45,083 nucleotides of DNA from Spirochaetia bacterium UBA5763 (GTDB lineage Bacteria; Spirochaetota; UBA4802; UBA5550), in the NCBI GenBank assembly GCA_002418835.1, contig DIEX01000003.1:1-45083 (forward strand), in the 5' to 3' direction. The notes beneath the pieces are model-generated. The model saw only the letters and a program-made list of their open reading frames with translations, ran no database searches and had not been told where the DNA came from. Made by a program: the position numbers and the translations under genes. Shown here one piece after another: positions 21,089 to 28,928 of the stretch (positions within the stretch are counted from its first letter, which is position 1; each line of letters opens with the position of its first letter).

Positions 21089-23047
21089 ATGGGGATTGCA
21101 GGTGATATAATAATAGTCATAGTTTTCGGTCTTGCTGCGGGGCTTATTTTCAACATGATTAAGCTCCCGCCGATTATTGGATATATTATCGCAGGAATTG
21201 TAATCGGCCCATTTACCGGTGGAATAACTGTTTCCGACCTTGCAAGGGTTGAACTCCTTGCGGAGATCGGTGTTGCTCTCCTCCTCTTCTCCATAGGCCT
21301 TGACCTCTCGTTCAAGGAGCTCCGCGATGTACGCGGTATTGCAATTATTGGGACAACGGTGCAGATTCTGCTGTGTATTCTTTTCGGTTTTGCAATCGGG
21401 CATTTCATGGGTCTGCCGGCAACTGTATCAATTGTTTTCGGTATGGTAATCTCTCTTTCAAGTACAATGGTTGTGCTTAAAGTCCTTATGAGCAGGGGCC
21501 TCATCGGAACTCTCTCCAGTAAAGTGATGATCGGTATTCTGATTGTGCAGGATCTTGCAGCGATCCCTTTAATGATAGTTATACCGAAACTTAATGATAT
21601 AAGCAGCAATCTCAGCGGTATGGCTTTCATTATCCTGAAAGCTGTTGTTGTCCTTGCAGTGATTATAATAGTGGGGATCAGGCTCATACCTTTTATACTG
21701 AAGTATGTGGCAATGCTTAATTCACGGGAGCTTTTTCTTATTACGATTACCGCAATAGGGCTTGGTATAGGTTACCTTACTCACATGTTCGGGCTTTCTC
21801 TTGCCTTCGGCGCATTTGTGGCGGGTATGGTGATCAGTGAATCTGACTACAGCCACCAGGCGCTTAATGATATTATTCCGCTCCGTGATGTATTCGGTCT
21901 TATATTCTTCACATCCATAGGGATGCTGCTGGACCCGAAGGTAATTACAGGAAACATTACCCTTATTTCTCTCCTTGTTTTTCTTGTGGTTGGAGGTAAG
22001 TTCGCGATATTTTCATCGTTGGCTTTGATTTTCAAATACAGGAATATTATACCCCTGGCTCTGGGGCTGAGCCTTGCGCAGATTGGTGAGTTCTCCTTTG
22101 TTCTGGCGCGTACAGGTATGCAGGGGGGAGTTATTGACAAGGAGTTCTATTCTCTCATTCTTGCTGTTTCTGTTATTACTATGATTTTATCACCGTTCCT
22201 TTCGATGCTTTCAACTCCGCTTTACGCGCTGAAGAGAAAGTGGTTTATGCATGAGCAGGTGCAGACAATCAATATGCCGGAGAGCGGGCTTTCGGGCCAC
22301 GTTCTCATTGCAGGAGGTGGGCGGGTCGGTTCACAGATAGCCTCTGTTCTTCACAGGCTTAATTTCCCCTTTATTATTATTGAGCAGGACTTCAGGAGAT
22401 TTGAGAAGAGCAAGGAGATTGGATTCCCAGTAATATACGGAGATGCAGGGCAGGAGCCTGTTCTTTCTGCGGCAAATATCGATAAGGCTAAACTTGTAAT
22501 AGTTTCTGCTCCTTCAATGATAACGGCCAGGGAGATTCTGAATATTGTGAAGACTCATAATCCTGCCGTGGAGATAATTGTCCGGGCAAATGATATGGAT
22601 CAGATAAAGGAACTTCAGAAACTTAATGTAAAAGAGATCGTTCAGCCTGAATTTGAGGCAAGTCTTGAAATGATAAGGCAGACCCTTCTTCACCTTAATT
22701 ACAGAGTGCCGGCGATTCAGAGTCTCATTGACGATATCAAAGAGACTACGTACTCCACAGGCAGGACATCAGCTATAAATTCATTTATACTTAAATCGAT
22801 GAAAGATACGCCGTTTCTCATAGAGACAGGGTGGTATGAAGTAAAAAGCGGTGATTATATAGAGGGGAGGAGCATCAGAGAGCTTGAGGTGCGTAAGAAG
22901 TCCGGGGTATCAATTGTGGGGCTCATGAGGGGCGGGGCTTTTATCCCTAATCCTGAGCCTGACCTTGCTTTTTCCGCCGGGGATATTGTTGCCATAATCG
23001 GGACAGAGGAGAAGAGAAATCAGTTTGAAAAGATATTTGTAGCATAA
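21089..23047 (+). CDS. CPA2-type cation:proton antiporter with RCK domains (KefB-like)
   Basis: A 652-residue protein. About 12-13 membrane helices fill the first ~390 residues, with the CPA2 features GYIIAGIVIGPFTGG, LLLFSIGLDLSF, LSSTMVVLKVLMSRG and LAFGAFVAGMVISES. An RCK_N (TrkA-N) nucleotide-binding domain follows from about residue 404 (HVLIAGGGRVGSQIA, ending strand IIEQD), and a TrkA_C domain from about 570 to the end. Such proteins exchange K+ or Na+ for protons under nucleotide or thiol control. The start at 21089 has GAGGTGA and avoids a non-hydrophobic N-terminal extension. A Usp protein and a second antiporter are encoded next to it, on the other strand. Confidence 0.93.
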   Translation: MGIAGDIIIVIVFGLAAGLIFNMIKLPPIIGYIIAGIVIGPFTGGITVSDLARVELLAEIGVALLLFSIGLDLSFKELRDVRGIAIIGTTVQILLCILFGFAIGHFMGLPATVSIVFGMVISLSSTMVVLKVLMSRGLIGTLSSKVMIGILIVQDLAAIPLMIVIPKLNDISSNLSGMAFIILKAVVVLAVIIIVGIRLIPFILKYVAMLNSRELFLITITAIGLGIGYLTHMFGLSLAFGAFVAGMVISESDYSHQALNDIIPLRDVFGLIFFTSIGMLLDPKVITGNITLISLLVFLVVGGKFAIFSSLALIFKYRNIIPLALGLSLAQIGEFSFVLARTGMQGGVIDKEFYSLILAVSVITMILSPFLSMLSTPLYALKRKWFMHEQVQTINMPESGLSGHVLIAGGGRVGSQIASVLHRLNFPFIIIEQDFRRFEKSKEIGFPVIYGDAGQEPVLSAANIDKAKLVIVSAPSMITAREILNIVKTHNPAVEIIVRANDMDQIKELQKLNVKEIVQPEFEASLEMIRQTLLHLNYRVPAIQSLIDDIKETTYSTGRTSAINSFILKSMKDTPFLIETGWYEVKSGDYIEGRSIRELEVRKKSGVSIVGLMRGGAFIPNPEPDLAFSAGDIVAIIGTEEKRNQFEKIFVA

Positions 23048-23080
23048 AAAAATTAAGCCAATGATTTATTTTGATTATTT

Positions 23081-23962
23081 TCAGGAATTCTGTGACTCCC
23101 TGATCACCAGGGCATCGCAGGATAGCACTGAAACTATACGTTTAGCTACACTCTCAAAGAAATATGATGTCACAGGATTTCTTTTCCGGGAACCCATTAC
23201 CACCAGGTCTGTTGATGAGTTCTCCACAAACTCCTGAACAAGCGGCGCAGGTTTTCCCCATTCAATAATGATGTTCATTCTCTCCCTGTCATGTGCGGAC
23301 ATACCCATTGAATCAATAAAAGTGTTAAAATCTCTCTGTGCATTGATTTTTATCTGCTCGTGGAATGCATTATGGCCGTCAAGTGCATGTGATCCGTAAG
23401 CCTCTTCAGCATGGAGTATGTCTATCTTCTGATCTTTGAATATAGCAAGGGCTGTTTTTATCGCCCCTGCTGAAATACTGGATATATCGGATGCGGCAAG
23501 TATTTTGCTGTATGGCCTGCTCATTCTGTCTGTTACTATGAGCATTGATATATCTGAACGCCCCATGAGACTGTTTACTGTTCTGCCAAGAGTATGGCGC
23601 CCCAGCATTACATCACGCGCTACTCCGCAGATTATAAGGTCACAGTTTTCCTTTGAAGCTGTTTCAAGAATAATATCAGCAGTATCACCTTTTTTTATTA
23701 CTATGCTGATCCTTCCTGAATTATCAGGGAGAAATTCCTTCAGTTCATACCGTGCTTTCTCAGCAAGTTTTTCGGCATAGCTGTGGGAGCTTATAAATCG
23801 TTTACGGTAGAAGGTCCGGAATTCGTTGGATGGCTCAATGACATGGAGAATAATCAGTTCAGCATCAAACTGTCTCATAAGCTGGAGCGCCCTGTCAAGT
23901 GCACGGTCACACCTTGCACTGAAGTCTGTTGCCAGAAGAAGTTTTACCGGAGGAACTGCCAT
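23081..23962 (-). CDS. tandem universal stress protein (two UspA domains)
   Basis: A 293-residue protein with two Usp domains (about residues 5-145 and 150-290). The first has VKLLLATDFSARCDRALDRAL and ICGVARDVMLGRHTLGRTV; the second has YSKILAASDISSISAGAI and LVVMGSRKRNPVTSYFFES. The ATP-binding G-x2-G-x9-G-S/T pattern is degenerate in both halves, so nucleotide binding is uncertain. Usp proteins next to ion antiporters are common and may regulate them. It converges on the KefB-like gene with 33 bases between stops and follows the second antiporter gene by about 100 bases. Confidence 0.95.
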   Translation of the reverse strand: MAVPPVKLLLATDFSARCDRALDRALQLMRQFDAELIILHVIEPSNEFRTFYRKRFISSHSYAEKLAEKARYELKEFLPDNSGRISIVIKKGDTADIILETASKENCDLIICGVARDVMLGRHTLGRTVNSLMGRSDISMLIVTDRMSRPYSKILAASDISSISAGAIKTALAIFKDQKIDILHAEEAYGSHALDGHNAFHEQIKINAQRDFNTFIDSMGMSAHDRERMNIIIEWGKPAPLVQEFVENSSTDLVVMGSRKRNPVTSYFFESVAKRIVSVLSCDALVIRESQNS

Positions 23963-24059
23963 CTCGTCACCCTGTCTTTTTTATCTTTTATCGCATATTA
24001 ATATATAAACCATTTAAAGTCAATACCCGTTACATCATTGCTCTATAATAAAAAAACTG

Positions 24060-25514
24060 TCATCTGCTGAAACAGTTAAGAATTTTAAGAGTTGTTTTCT
24101 CCATGTCCTTCTGGCTCACCAGCACAGAGAGAATGTCCCCCGGAAAGATAACAGTTGAACCCCGTGGAGCTATTATTACATTGTCTCTGTTTACCATAGT
24201 TATTGTTACACCGGCGGGGAGTTCCATTTCTGATATACGGCATGCTCCTGTGTAAACATCATTATCTATAAATATCTGTATCAGTTCATAATCAGTTTCA
24301 TGAACTGTGACCAGTTCCATTGTCTGTGCAGGTTTCTTCCGGTTTTTCCCGCTCAATTTCAGAATATCAGCAAGCTTTCCGATGGTTGTACCCTGGATTA
24401 TTATGGAGAGTGTAACAGCAAAGAATATTATATTGAAGATCTGATGACCGTTATCGATCCCTGCAGCAGCAGGATAGGTCGCAAGAACAATAGGCACTGC
24501 GCCCCTCAAACCGCTCCAGCTTATGAATAGTTTTTCTTTCATTGAAAATCCGGTGAAAGCAGTGCATATAAAAACTGCAGCAGGGCGTCCGAAAAAAGTA
24601 AAAATCAGGAAGAGCAAAAATCCAGGAATAAGAACATCTGATAGCTGATGAGGGAAAACAAGGAGACCCAGCAGAATAAAGAGCCCGACATTTGCAATAA
24701 ATGAGAGAATCTCGGTAAAAGAGGAGATTCCGCCTTTGAAAGGAATTTTTTTATTCCCCATAATATATCCGGTAAAAAAAACCGAAATCATACCGCTTGC
24801 CCTGCATAGGTCAGCTATACCGAAACTGAAAAGAATTACACCTATGAGAAAAACATAGTAATAACCTATGTCTATGTTCCTGATTTTATTGAAGCACCAG
24901 ATAGCTGCTTTAGCAGATATTATGCCGAAAACTACACCTCCGCCAAGCTGCCAGGTAAAAAGGAGAATGGACTCAGAAGTCTGTATTCCTGCACCTGCGG
25001 CAATTTTTATTATAAAGCTTACAAGAATAATCGCCATAGGGTCATTGGCCGCTGATTCTATCTCAGTTACAGATGCAACTTTTTTGCTGATTGATCTTGT
25101 TCTGAGAATCGAAAAAACTGCAGCAGCATCTGTTGATGAAATTATCGCACAGAGAAGAAATGAATTTATGAATGTCCAGCCGCTGAAATAATAGAAAATC
25201 ATTGCGGATATAATTGCAGTAAGAAAAACACCTGCTGTTGCAAGTAGCATCGCAGGTTTTGCCACAGGCCTGAAATTGTGAGTTTTGGTGCCGTAACCTC
25301 CGGCAAAGAGAATGAATATCAGAGCGATATTTGCTGCACTACTGGTTAAAAGAGCATCATCAAAATAAATTATTCCGGTTACATCACTTCCGAAAATTAT
25401 CCCTATGGCAAGGGCTATAATAATGAGAGGGACATTAAGCCTTGTGGATACCCTGGCAATAAAAACCATGAAAAGAAGGATAACAGAAATAATCAGCAGA
25501 ATAGGCTGTCCCAT
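24060..25514 (-). CDS. potassium/proton antiporter, NhaP2/CvrA type
   Basis: A 484-residue protein. Twelve or more membrane helices cover about residues 3-395, with CPA1 motifs LFAGGYGTKTHNFRPV, SSTDAAAVFSILRTRSI and EIESAANDPMAI (the ion-site ND). A TrkA_C domain lies near the C-terminus (EMELPAGVTITMVNRDN ... GSTVIFPGDILSVLV). This architecture is that of NhaP2/CvrA potassium/proton antiporters, which respond to cell volume and alkaline load. GAGG precedes the ATG. Together with KefB and the Usp protein it forms an ion-homeostasis group. Confidence 0.93.
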   Translation of the reverse strand: MGQPILLIISVILLFMVFIARVSTRLNVPLIIIALAIGIIFGSDVTGIIYFDDALLTSSAANIALIFILFAGGYGTKTHNFRPVAKPAMLLATAGVFLTAIISAMIFYYFSGWTFINSFLLCAIISSTDAAAVFSILRTRSISKKVASVTEIESAANDPMAIILVSFIIKIAAGAGIQTSESILLFTWQLGGGVVFGIISAKAAIWCFNKIRNIDIGYYYVFLIGVILFSFGIADLCRASGMISVFFTGYIMGNKKIPFKGGISSFTEILSFIANVGLFILLGLLVFPHQLSDVLIPGFLLFLIFTFFGRPAAVFICTAFTGFSMKEKLFISWSGLRGAVPIVLATYPAAAGIDNGHQIFNIIFFAVTLSIIIQGTTIGKLADILKLSGKNRKKPAQTMELVTVHETDYELIQIFIDNDVYTGACRISEMELPAGVTITMVNRDNVIIAPRGSTVIFPGDILSVLVSQKDMEKTTLKILNCFSR

Positions 25515-25645
25515 TTTACCTCATAAAAAGAATAGTTCTTTTAAGGATTTTTTAATATCAACAATGCAATGGACTTATAAAAAACAGCTGATTATGATTA
25601 TTCATTAAAATAAAAAGATGTAAAGCATTTTACACCTGTTCCATT

Positions 25646-26062
25646 TCAGTAATTTACCTGTAGCGTGTCAGCCTCAAGGCGATCCCTGTGCTCATCTGTA
25701 TATAGAATATAGTTTTTCTCCTCCAGCAGCCATGCTTTGTTGATGTTGTTCTGCGCGGCAACAGATAACAGCCATTTCTCTTCAGCCGGGTGTATTTCAT
25801 TATCAGAGGCGGCAAGGAGAAGTCCGTCTTTAAGAAATTTTTCGGCAATGTCAGGTGAAGAGAATTCCGGAGGTGTAACAGTAATATATTTATTGTCCAG
25901 TATCTCATGGATTGCATTTTCTACAAATGACTTTTCAAAACCGAGATTTTCACCGACACGGGTCACCAGTTCATGCTCCTTTTCAGAAATTTTTCTGTCT
26001 TTCCGTATAAGAAGAAGTAAGCCTTTCAGATAACTGCTTGCATCGAGAACTGATATTTTCAT
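25646..26062 (-). CDS. TerB-like domain protein
   Basis: A 138-residue all-helical cytoplasmic protein. YLKGLLLLIRKDRKISEKEHELV and LLLAASDNEIHPAEEKWLLSV are a duplicated acidic, metal-binding-like pattern (D-x-I-x2-x-E) found in TerB/TerB-like domains. The function of stand-alone TerB-like proteins is unclear; tellurite genes are absent here. GAGG precedes the ATG at 26062, so I prefer it to the GTG at 26074. It is divergent from the DUF167/nfo operon. Confidence 0.75.
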   Translation of the reverse strand: MKISVLDASSYLKGLLLLIRKDRKISEKEHELVTRVGENLGFEKSFVENAIHEILDNKYITVTPPEFSSPDIAEKFLKDGLLLAASDNEIHPAEEKWLLSVAAQNNINKAWLLEEKNYILYTDEHRDRLEADTLQVNY

Positions 26063-26190
26063 TTGTATCCTCACAGATATAATTATTATATTCTTTTTTT
26101 GACTCAGTATAACGAATGTTGTTACAAAATAAGGTGAATTTAAAAAAAGAACGGTGCCGGTTTAAAAATAATTAACCGGATAATTTTTTA

Positions 26191-26502
26191 ATGGAAATCT
26201 TCACCCGTATCTCTGCAAAATGTCCCATGGAAAAAAACGCGGTTTTTGACATTACGGTAAATCCCAAGTCTTCAAAGAGTGAAGCCATAATTGACAGCAG
26301 CGGTAATATAAAGGTGTACCTTAACTCCCCACCTGTTGATGGAAAGGCAAATAAAGAGTGTATTGAGGTGCTTTCAAAAAAACTGAAAACAGCAAAATCG
26401 AATATCTCTATTGAAAAGGGTGAGCAGGGGAGACACAAGAGAATTGCGGTTTCCGGGATGTCGATGGATGAAGTGATGCAGAAGATTAAAGGTGATAAAT
26501 GA
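26191..26502 (+). CDS. DUF167 / YggU family protein
   Basis: A 103-residue protein. FDITVNPKSSKSEAI, IKVYLNSPPVDGKANKECIEVLSKKL and ISIEKGEQGRHKRIAVSG are the three signature blocks of the DUF167/YggU family, a small fold with an exposed basic surface whose role is unknown. The C-terminus overlaps nfo by four bases (ATGA). The start is uncertain because no clear ribosome site precedes 26191; ATG at 26227 would give a length nearer to the usual ~95 residues. Confidence 0.92.
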   Translation: MEIFTRISAKCPMEKNAVFDITVNPKSSKSEAIIDSSGNIKVYLNSPPVDGKANKECIEVLSKKLKTAKSNISIEKGEQGRHKRIAVSGMSMDEVMQKIKGDK

Positions 26503-27341
26503 AGAAGAGATTAGGGTTCCACCTCTCGGCAGCAGGTGGAGTATATAACGCAATAGATGAGGCAGCAGAGCTTGGTATTAATGCCCTGCAGATATTCACA
26601 AAGAATTCGAACAGGTGGACAGCGCCTCCGCTGAAGGAGAACGATATAAAGCTGTTCCATGAAAAGTGGAGATCTTCTGGTGATCTCTCAATCATCTCAC
26701 ACACCGGTTATCTGATAAATCTTGCGGGTGAGGGTGAAAACCTGGAGAAGTCTAAGACCCTCATGCGCGAAGAGATCCTTCGTGCTCATCTGCTTGGGAT
26801 TAAATACCTTGTGCTTCACCCCGGTAATCATAAAGAGAGGGGAGTTGATGCAGGGATAAAATCAGTTGCAGAAAACCTTGATGAAATTTTCGCGGAGGAC
26901 GAAACTGAAGTTATGGTACTCCTTGAGACTACTGCAGGTCAGGGATCATCAGTGGGGCACAGGTTTGAGCATATCAGGGATATTATCGCGTTAAGTAAAT
27001 GCAGCTCAAGAATCGGTGTGTGTCTGGATACATGCCATATCTTTGCTGCTGGTTATGATATATCAACTCCTGAAGGTTATGTTTACACTATGGATGAATT
27101 TGATCGTCTTATAGGCTTTGACAGGCTGAAGCTTTTTCATTTCAATGATTCGAAAAAGAGTACCGGCTCAAAGGTAGACAGGCATGAGCATATCGGACTT
27201 GGTGTTATAGGAAGCACGGGGCTCTCTCTCCTTCTGAATGATGAGAGGTTTAATCATATAGATTATATTATGGAAACACCGGTTGATGATGTGCGCGATG
27301 ACAGGGACAACCTTGCAGTTGTACTGGGGATGCTGAAGTGA
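26499..27341 (+). CDS. nfo: endonuclease IV (AP endonuclease, Nfo)
   Basis: A 280-residue protein of normal Nfo length. It has the TIM-barrel zinc-site sequence set: LGFHLSAAGGVYNAIDEAAELG at the N-terminus (His), YLVLHPGNHKERG, LLETTAGQGSSVGHRFEH (Glu), GVCLDTCHIFAAGYDI (Asp, His), LFHFNDSKKSTGSKVDRHEHIGLG (His, Asp) and IMETPVDD (Glu). Nfo cleaves at abasic sites in base-excision repair. AAGGTGATAA precedes the ATG, which overlaps the DUF167 gene. It converges on an EAL gene with eight bases between stops. Confidence 0.97.
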   Translation: MKKRLGFHLSAAGGVYNAIDEAAELGINALQIFTKNSNRWTAPPLKENDIKLFHEKWRSSGDLSIISHTGYLINLAGEGENLEKSKTLMREEILRAHLLGIKYLVLHPGNHKERGVDAGIKSVAENLDEIFAEDETEVMVLLETTAGQGSSVGHRFEHIRDIIALSKCSSRIGVCLDTCHIFAAGYDISTPEGYVYTMDEFDRLIGFDRLKLFHFNDSKKSTGSKVDRHEHIGLGVIGSTGLSLLLNDERFNHIDYIMETPVDDVRDDRDNLAVVLGMLK

Positions 27342-27349
27342 GCGTTAAT

Positions 27350-28687
27350 TTATTTTTTTCTGTTTTCAAAATACTGTGATAAAAAAATATTCGCTTTATC
27401 AGAAGAGAGAGGTTTAGAGAAAAAATAACCCTGCCCGTAATCACACCCGCACTCTTTAAGGATATCAATATGTGATTCATCATCCACTCCCTCTGCAACA
27501 ACTTTAAGACCTAAGTTATGAGCCAGGGCTACAAGTGATTTTACAAGAGTCTCACTCTGCTCATCAATATGCATCCATTTAACAAAGGACTGGTCGATTT
27601 TAATTATATCCACCGGAAAATGCATGAGGTAGGTAAGTGACGAATAACCTGTACCGAAATCATCCATGTAAAGGGGAAATTGTTTCGACCTCAGTTCCAG
27701 AAGAGATATATTTGCTGATTCCATATCCTCCATGAAGGCGCTCTCTGTAAGTTCAAATCCGATGTCGTTATGATCTATATTGTATTTATCAATAATCTCA
27801 AAGATGTGAGATGTAAGCTGCGGGTGAATAAACTGCTTCGCGGAAAGATTAATATTAATCCTGATTGGTGTATCAAGATGGAACTTGTTTTTCCAGTAAT
27901 CGATCTGCCTGCACGCCTCCTCTATGATCCATAAACCAAGAGGGAAGATAATAGCTGAGTTCTCCGCAATTGCAATGAATTCACCTGGGGAGATTACACC
28001 TTTTTCCGGATGTTCTATTCTGATGAGAGATTCAAAACCGGAAGGTTTTCCTGTATTCAGAGAGATGACCGGCTGATAATAAAGCCTGAACCAGTTTTTA
28101 TCGAAAGCATCCCACAGCTGTTCCTCGATCTCTTTTTTATGCAGATTTTTGCTGTCATCACTTAAATTCAGTCCGGATAGATCTGTTTTTTTCTTTAATA
28201 ATCTTTTTACAATTTTATTCTGGGCAAGAATATTCAGGATTAGAGAACCTGTGAAATCAGATATTTTTGAACTGTTTTTAATTGCATCAGATTCACCGGT
28301 AAAATCAGTTTCAGCAGGCTCCGGTTCTTCAATGTACCTGTCGAGAAATTGAAAAAAATCTTTCTTTAATATCGGTGTAGTAATAATCGAAAATATATCT
28401 TCGCTATGAGCCGCAATGTACGGCTTCATTTTTCCATCTGATATAATGGTTATAATAGGTATCCTCTTATCAGCCGCAATACTTTTAATGGAATGAATAT
28501 ATGCGGCATTATCATGCAGGGAGAGATCCCCTGTAGCTATTAGTGATGGTAATTCTTTATTTATATAGTCATCGGCTTCATCAGCTTTAGAAAATAAAGG
28601 TATGTACTTCTCTTTTTCAAAGAGATGCTTAATTTCATTTACAATAGAGCCGTTCAGGCCGATGAATAGTATCTTTTTAGGTTCCAT
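27350..28687 (-). CDS. degenerate receiver + EAL-domain c-di-GMP phosphodiesterase
   Basis: A ~445-residue protein. Residues ~4-118 resemble a response-regulator fold (KKILFIGLNGSIVNEI), but the acidic pocket is replaced by GLN and the usual Lys-Pro is TTP, so it is probably not phosphorylated in the normal way. After a Lys-rich linker the EAL domain (about 195-440) appears intact: FESLIRIEHP, NINLSAKQF, ELTESAFMED, MDDFGTGYSS, IIKIDQSFV, AEGVDDE. It would hydrolyse c-di-GMP. The start at MEPKK places the first strand at the terminus, but no clear ribosome site is seen; the frame extends to 28726. Confidence 0.92.
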   Translation of the reverse strand: MEPKKILFIGLNGSIVNEIKHLFEKEKYIPLFSKADEADDYINKELPSLIATGDLSLHDNAAYIHSIKSIAADKRIPIITIISDGKMKPYIAAHSEDIFSIITTPILKKDFFQFLDRYIEEPEPAETDFTGESDAIKNSSKISDFTGSLILNILAQNKIVKRLLKKKTDLSGLNLSDDSKNLHKKEIEEQLWDAFDKNWFRLYYQPVISLNTGKPSGFESLIRIEHPEKGVISPGEFIAIAENSAIIFPLGLWIIEEACRQIDYWKNKFHLDTPIRININLSAKQFIHPQLTSHIFEIIDKYNIDHNDIGFELTESAFMEDMESANISLLELRSKQFPLYMDDFGTGYSSLTYLMHFPVDIIKIDQSFVKWMHIDEQSETLVKSLVALAHNLGLKVVAEGVDDESHIDILKECGCDYGQGYFFSKPLSSDKANIFLSQYFENRKK

Positions 28688-28775
28688 AAACAGGATCAAA
28701 TATAATGAAAACAGGTGTATTTGCATACAAAATTAATTGAGTTTAAATTATTTGGTTGTATTGTGCTTTGGGTTT

Positions 28776-28799
28776 AACAAATTTATAATATAATTTGTT
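28776..28799. promoter_or_regulatory. AT-rich palindrome upstream of uvrB
   Basis: AACAAATT-N8-AATTTGTT, with TATAATAT in the spacer, which may contain a -10 box. It lies between the divergent EAL gene and uvrB. It does not match the LexA boxes I know (GAAC-N4-GTTC, GTTC-N7-GTTC, TTTG-N5-CAAA), so SOS control is not shown. Confidence 0.4.
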
Positions 28800-28809
28800 T
28801 ATCTTTGTC

Positions 28810-28841
28810 ATTCCGGTTTTGACGCAGTCAAATACCGGAAT
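28810..28841. repeat. hairpin of a common intergenic repeat type
   Basis: ATTCCGGT and TTTGAC pair with GTCAAA and ACCGGAAT around a three-base GCA loop, with one extra T. Sequences of the form GTCATTCCGG ... CCGGAATC are frequent dispersed repeats. No T-run follows, so termination is not indicated. Confidence 0.5.
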
Positions 28842-28928
28842 CTAAAGGATATCATACATTATACTTTTTTGTATTATAATTCCATCAGTAAGATCGGTAT
28901 AAAACAGAGGCATTTAAACAGGAATAAT

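Noticed and set aside
21067..21687. 206-codon minus-strand frame
   Set aside because: Antisense to the KefB-like antiporter; rich in Ile/Arg/Ser/Thr as expected from the complement of membrane-protein codons.
28776..28799. LexA (SOS) box before uvrB
   Set aside because: The palindrome does not fit the LexA consensus sequences I know, so it is recorded only as a candidate operator.
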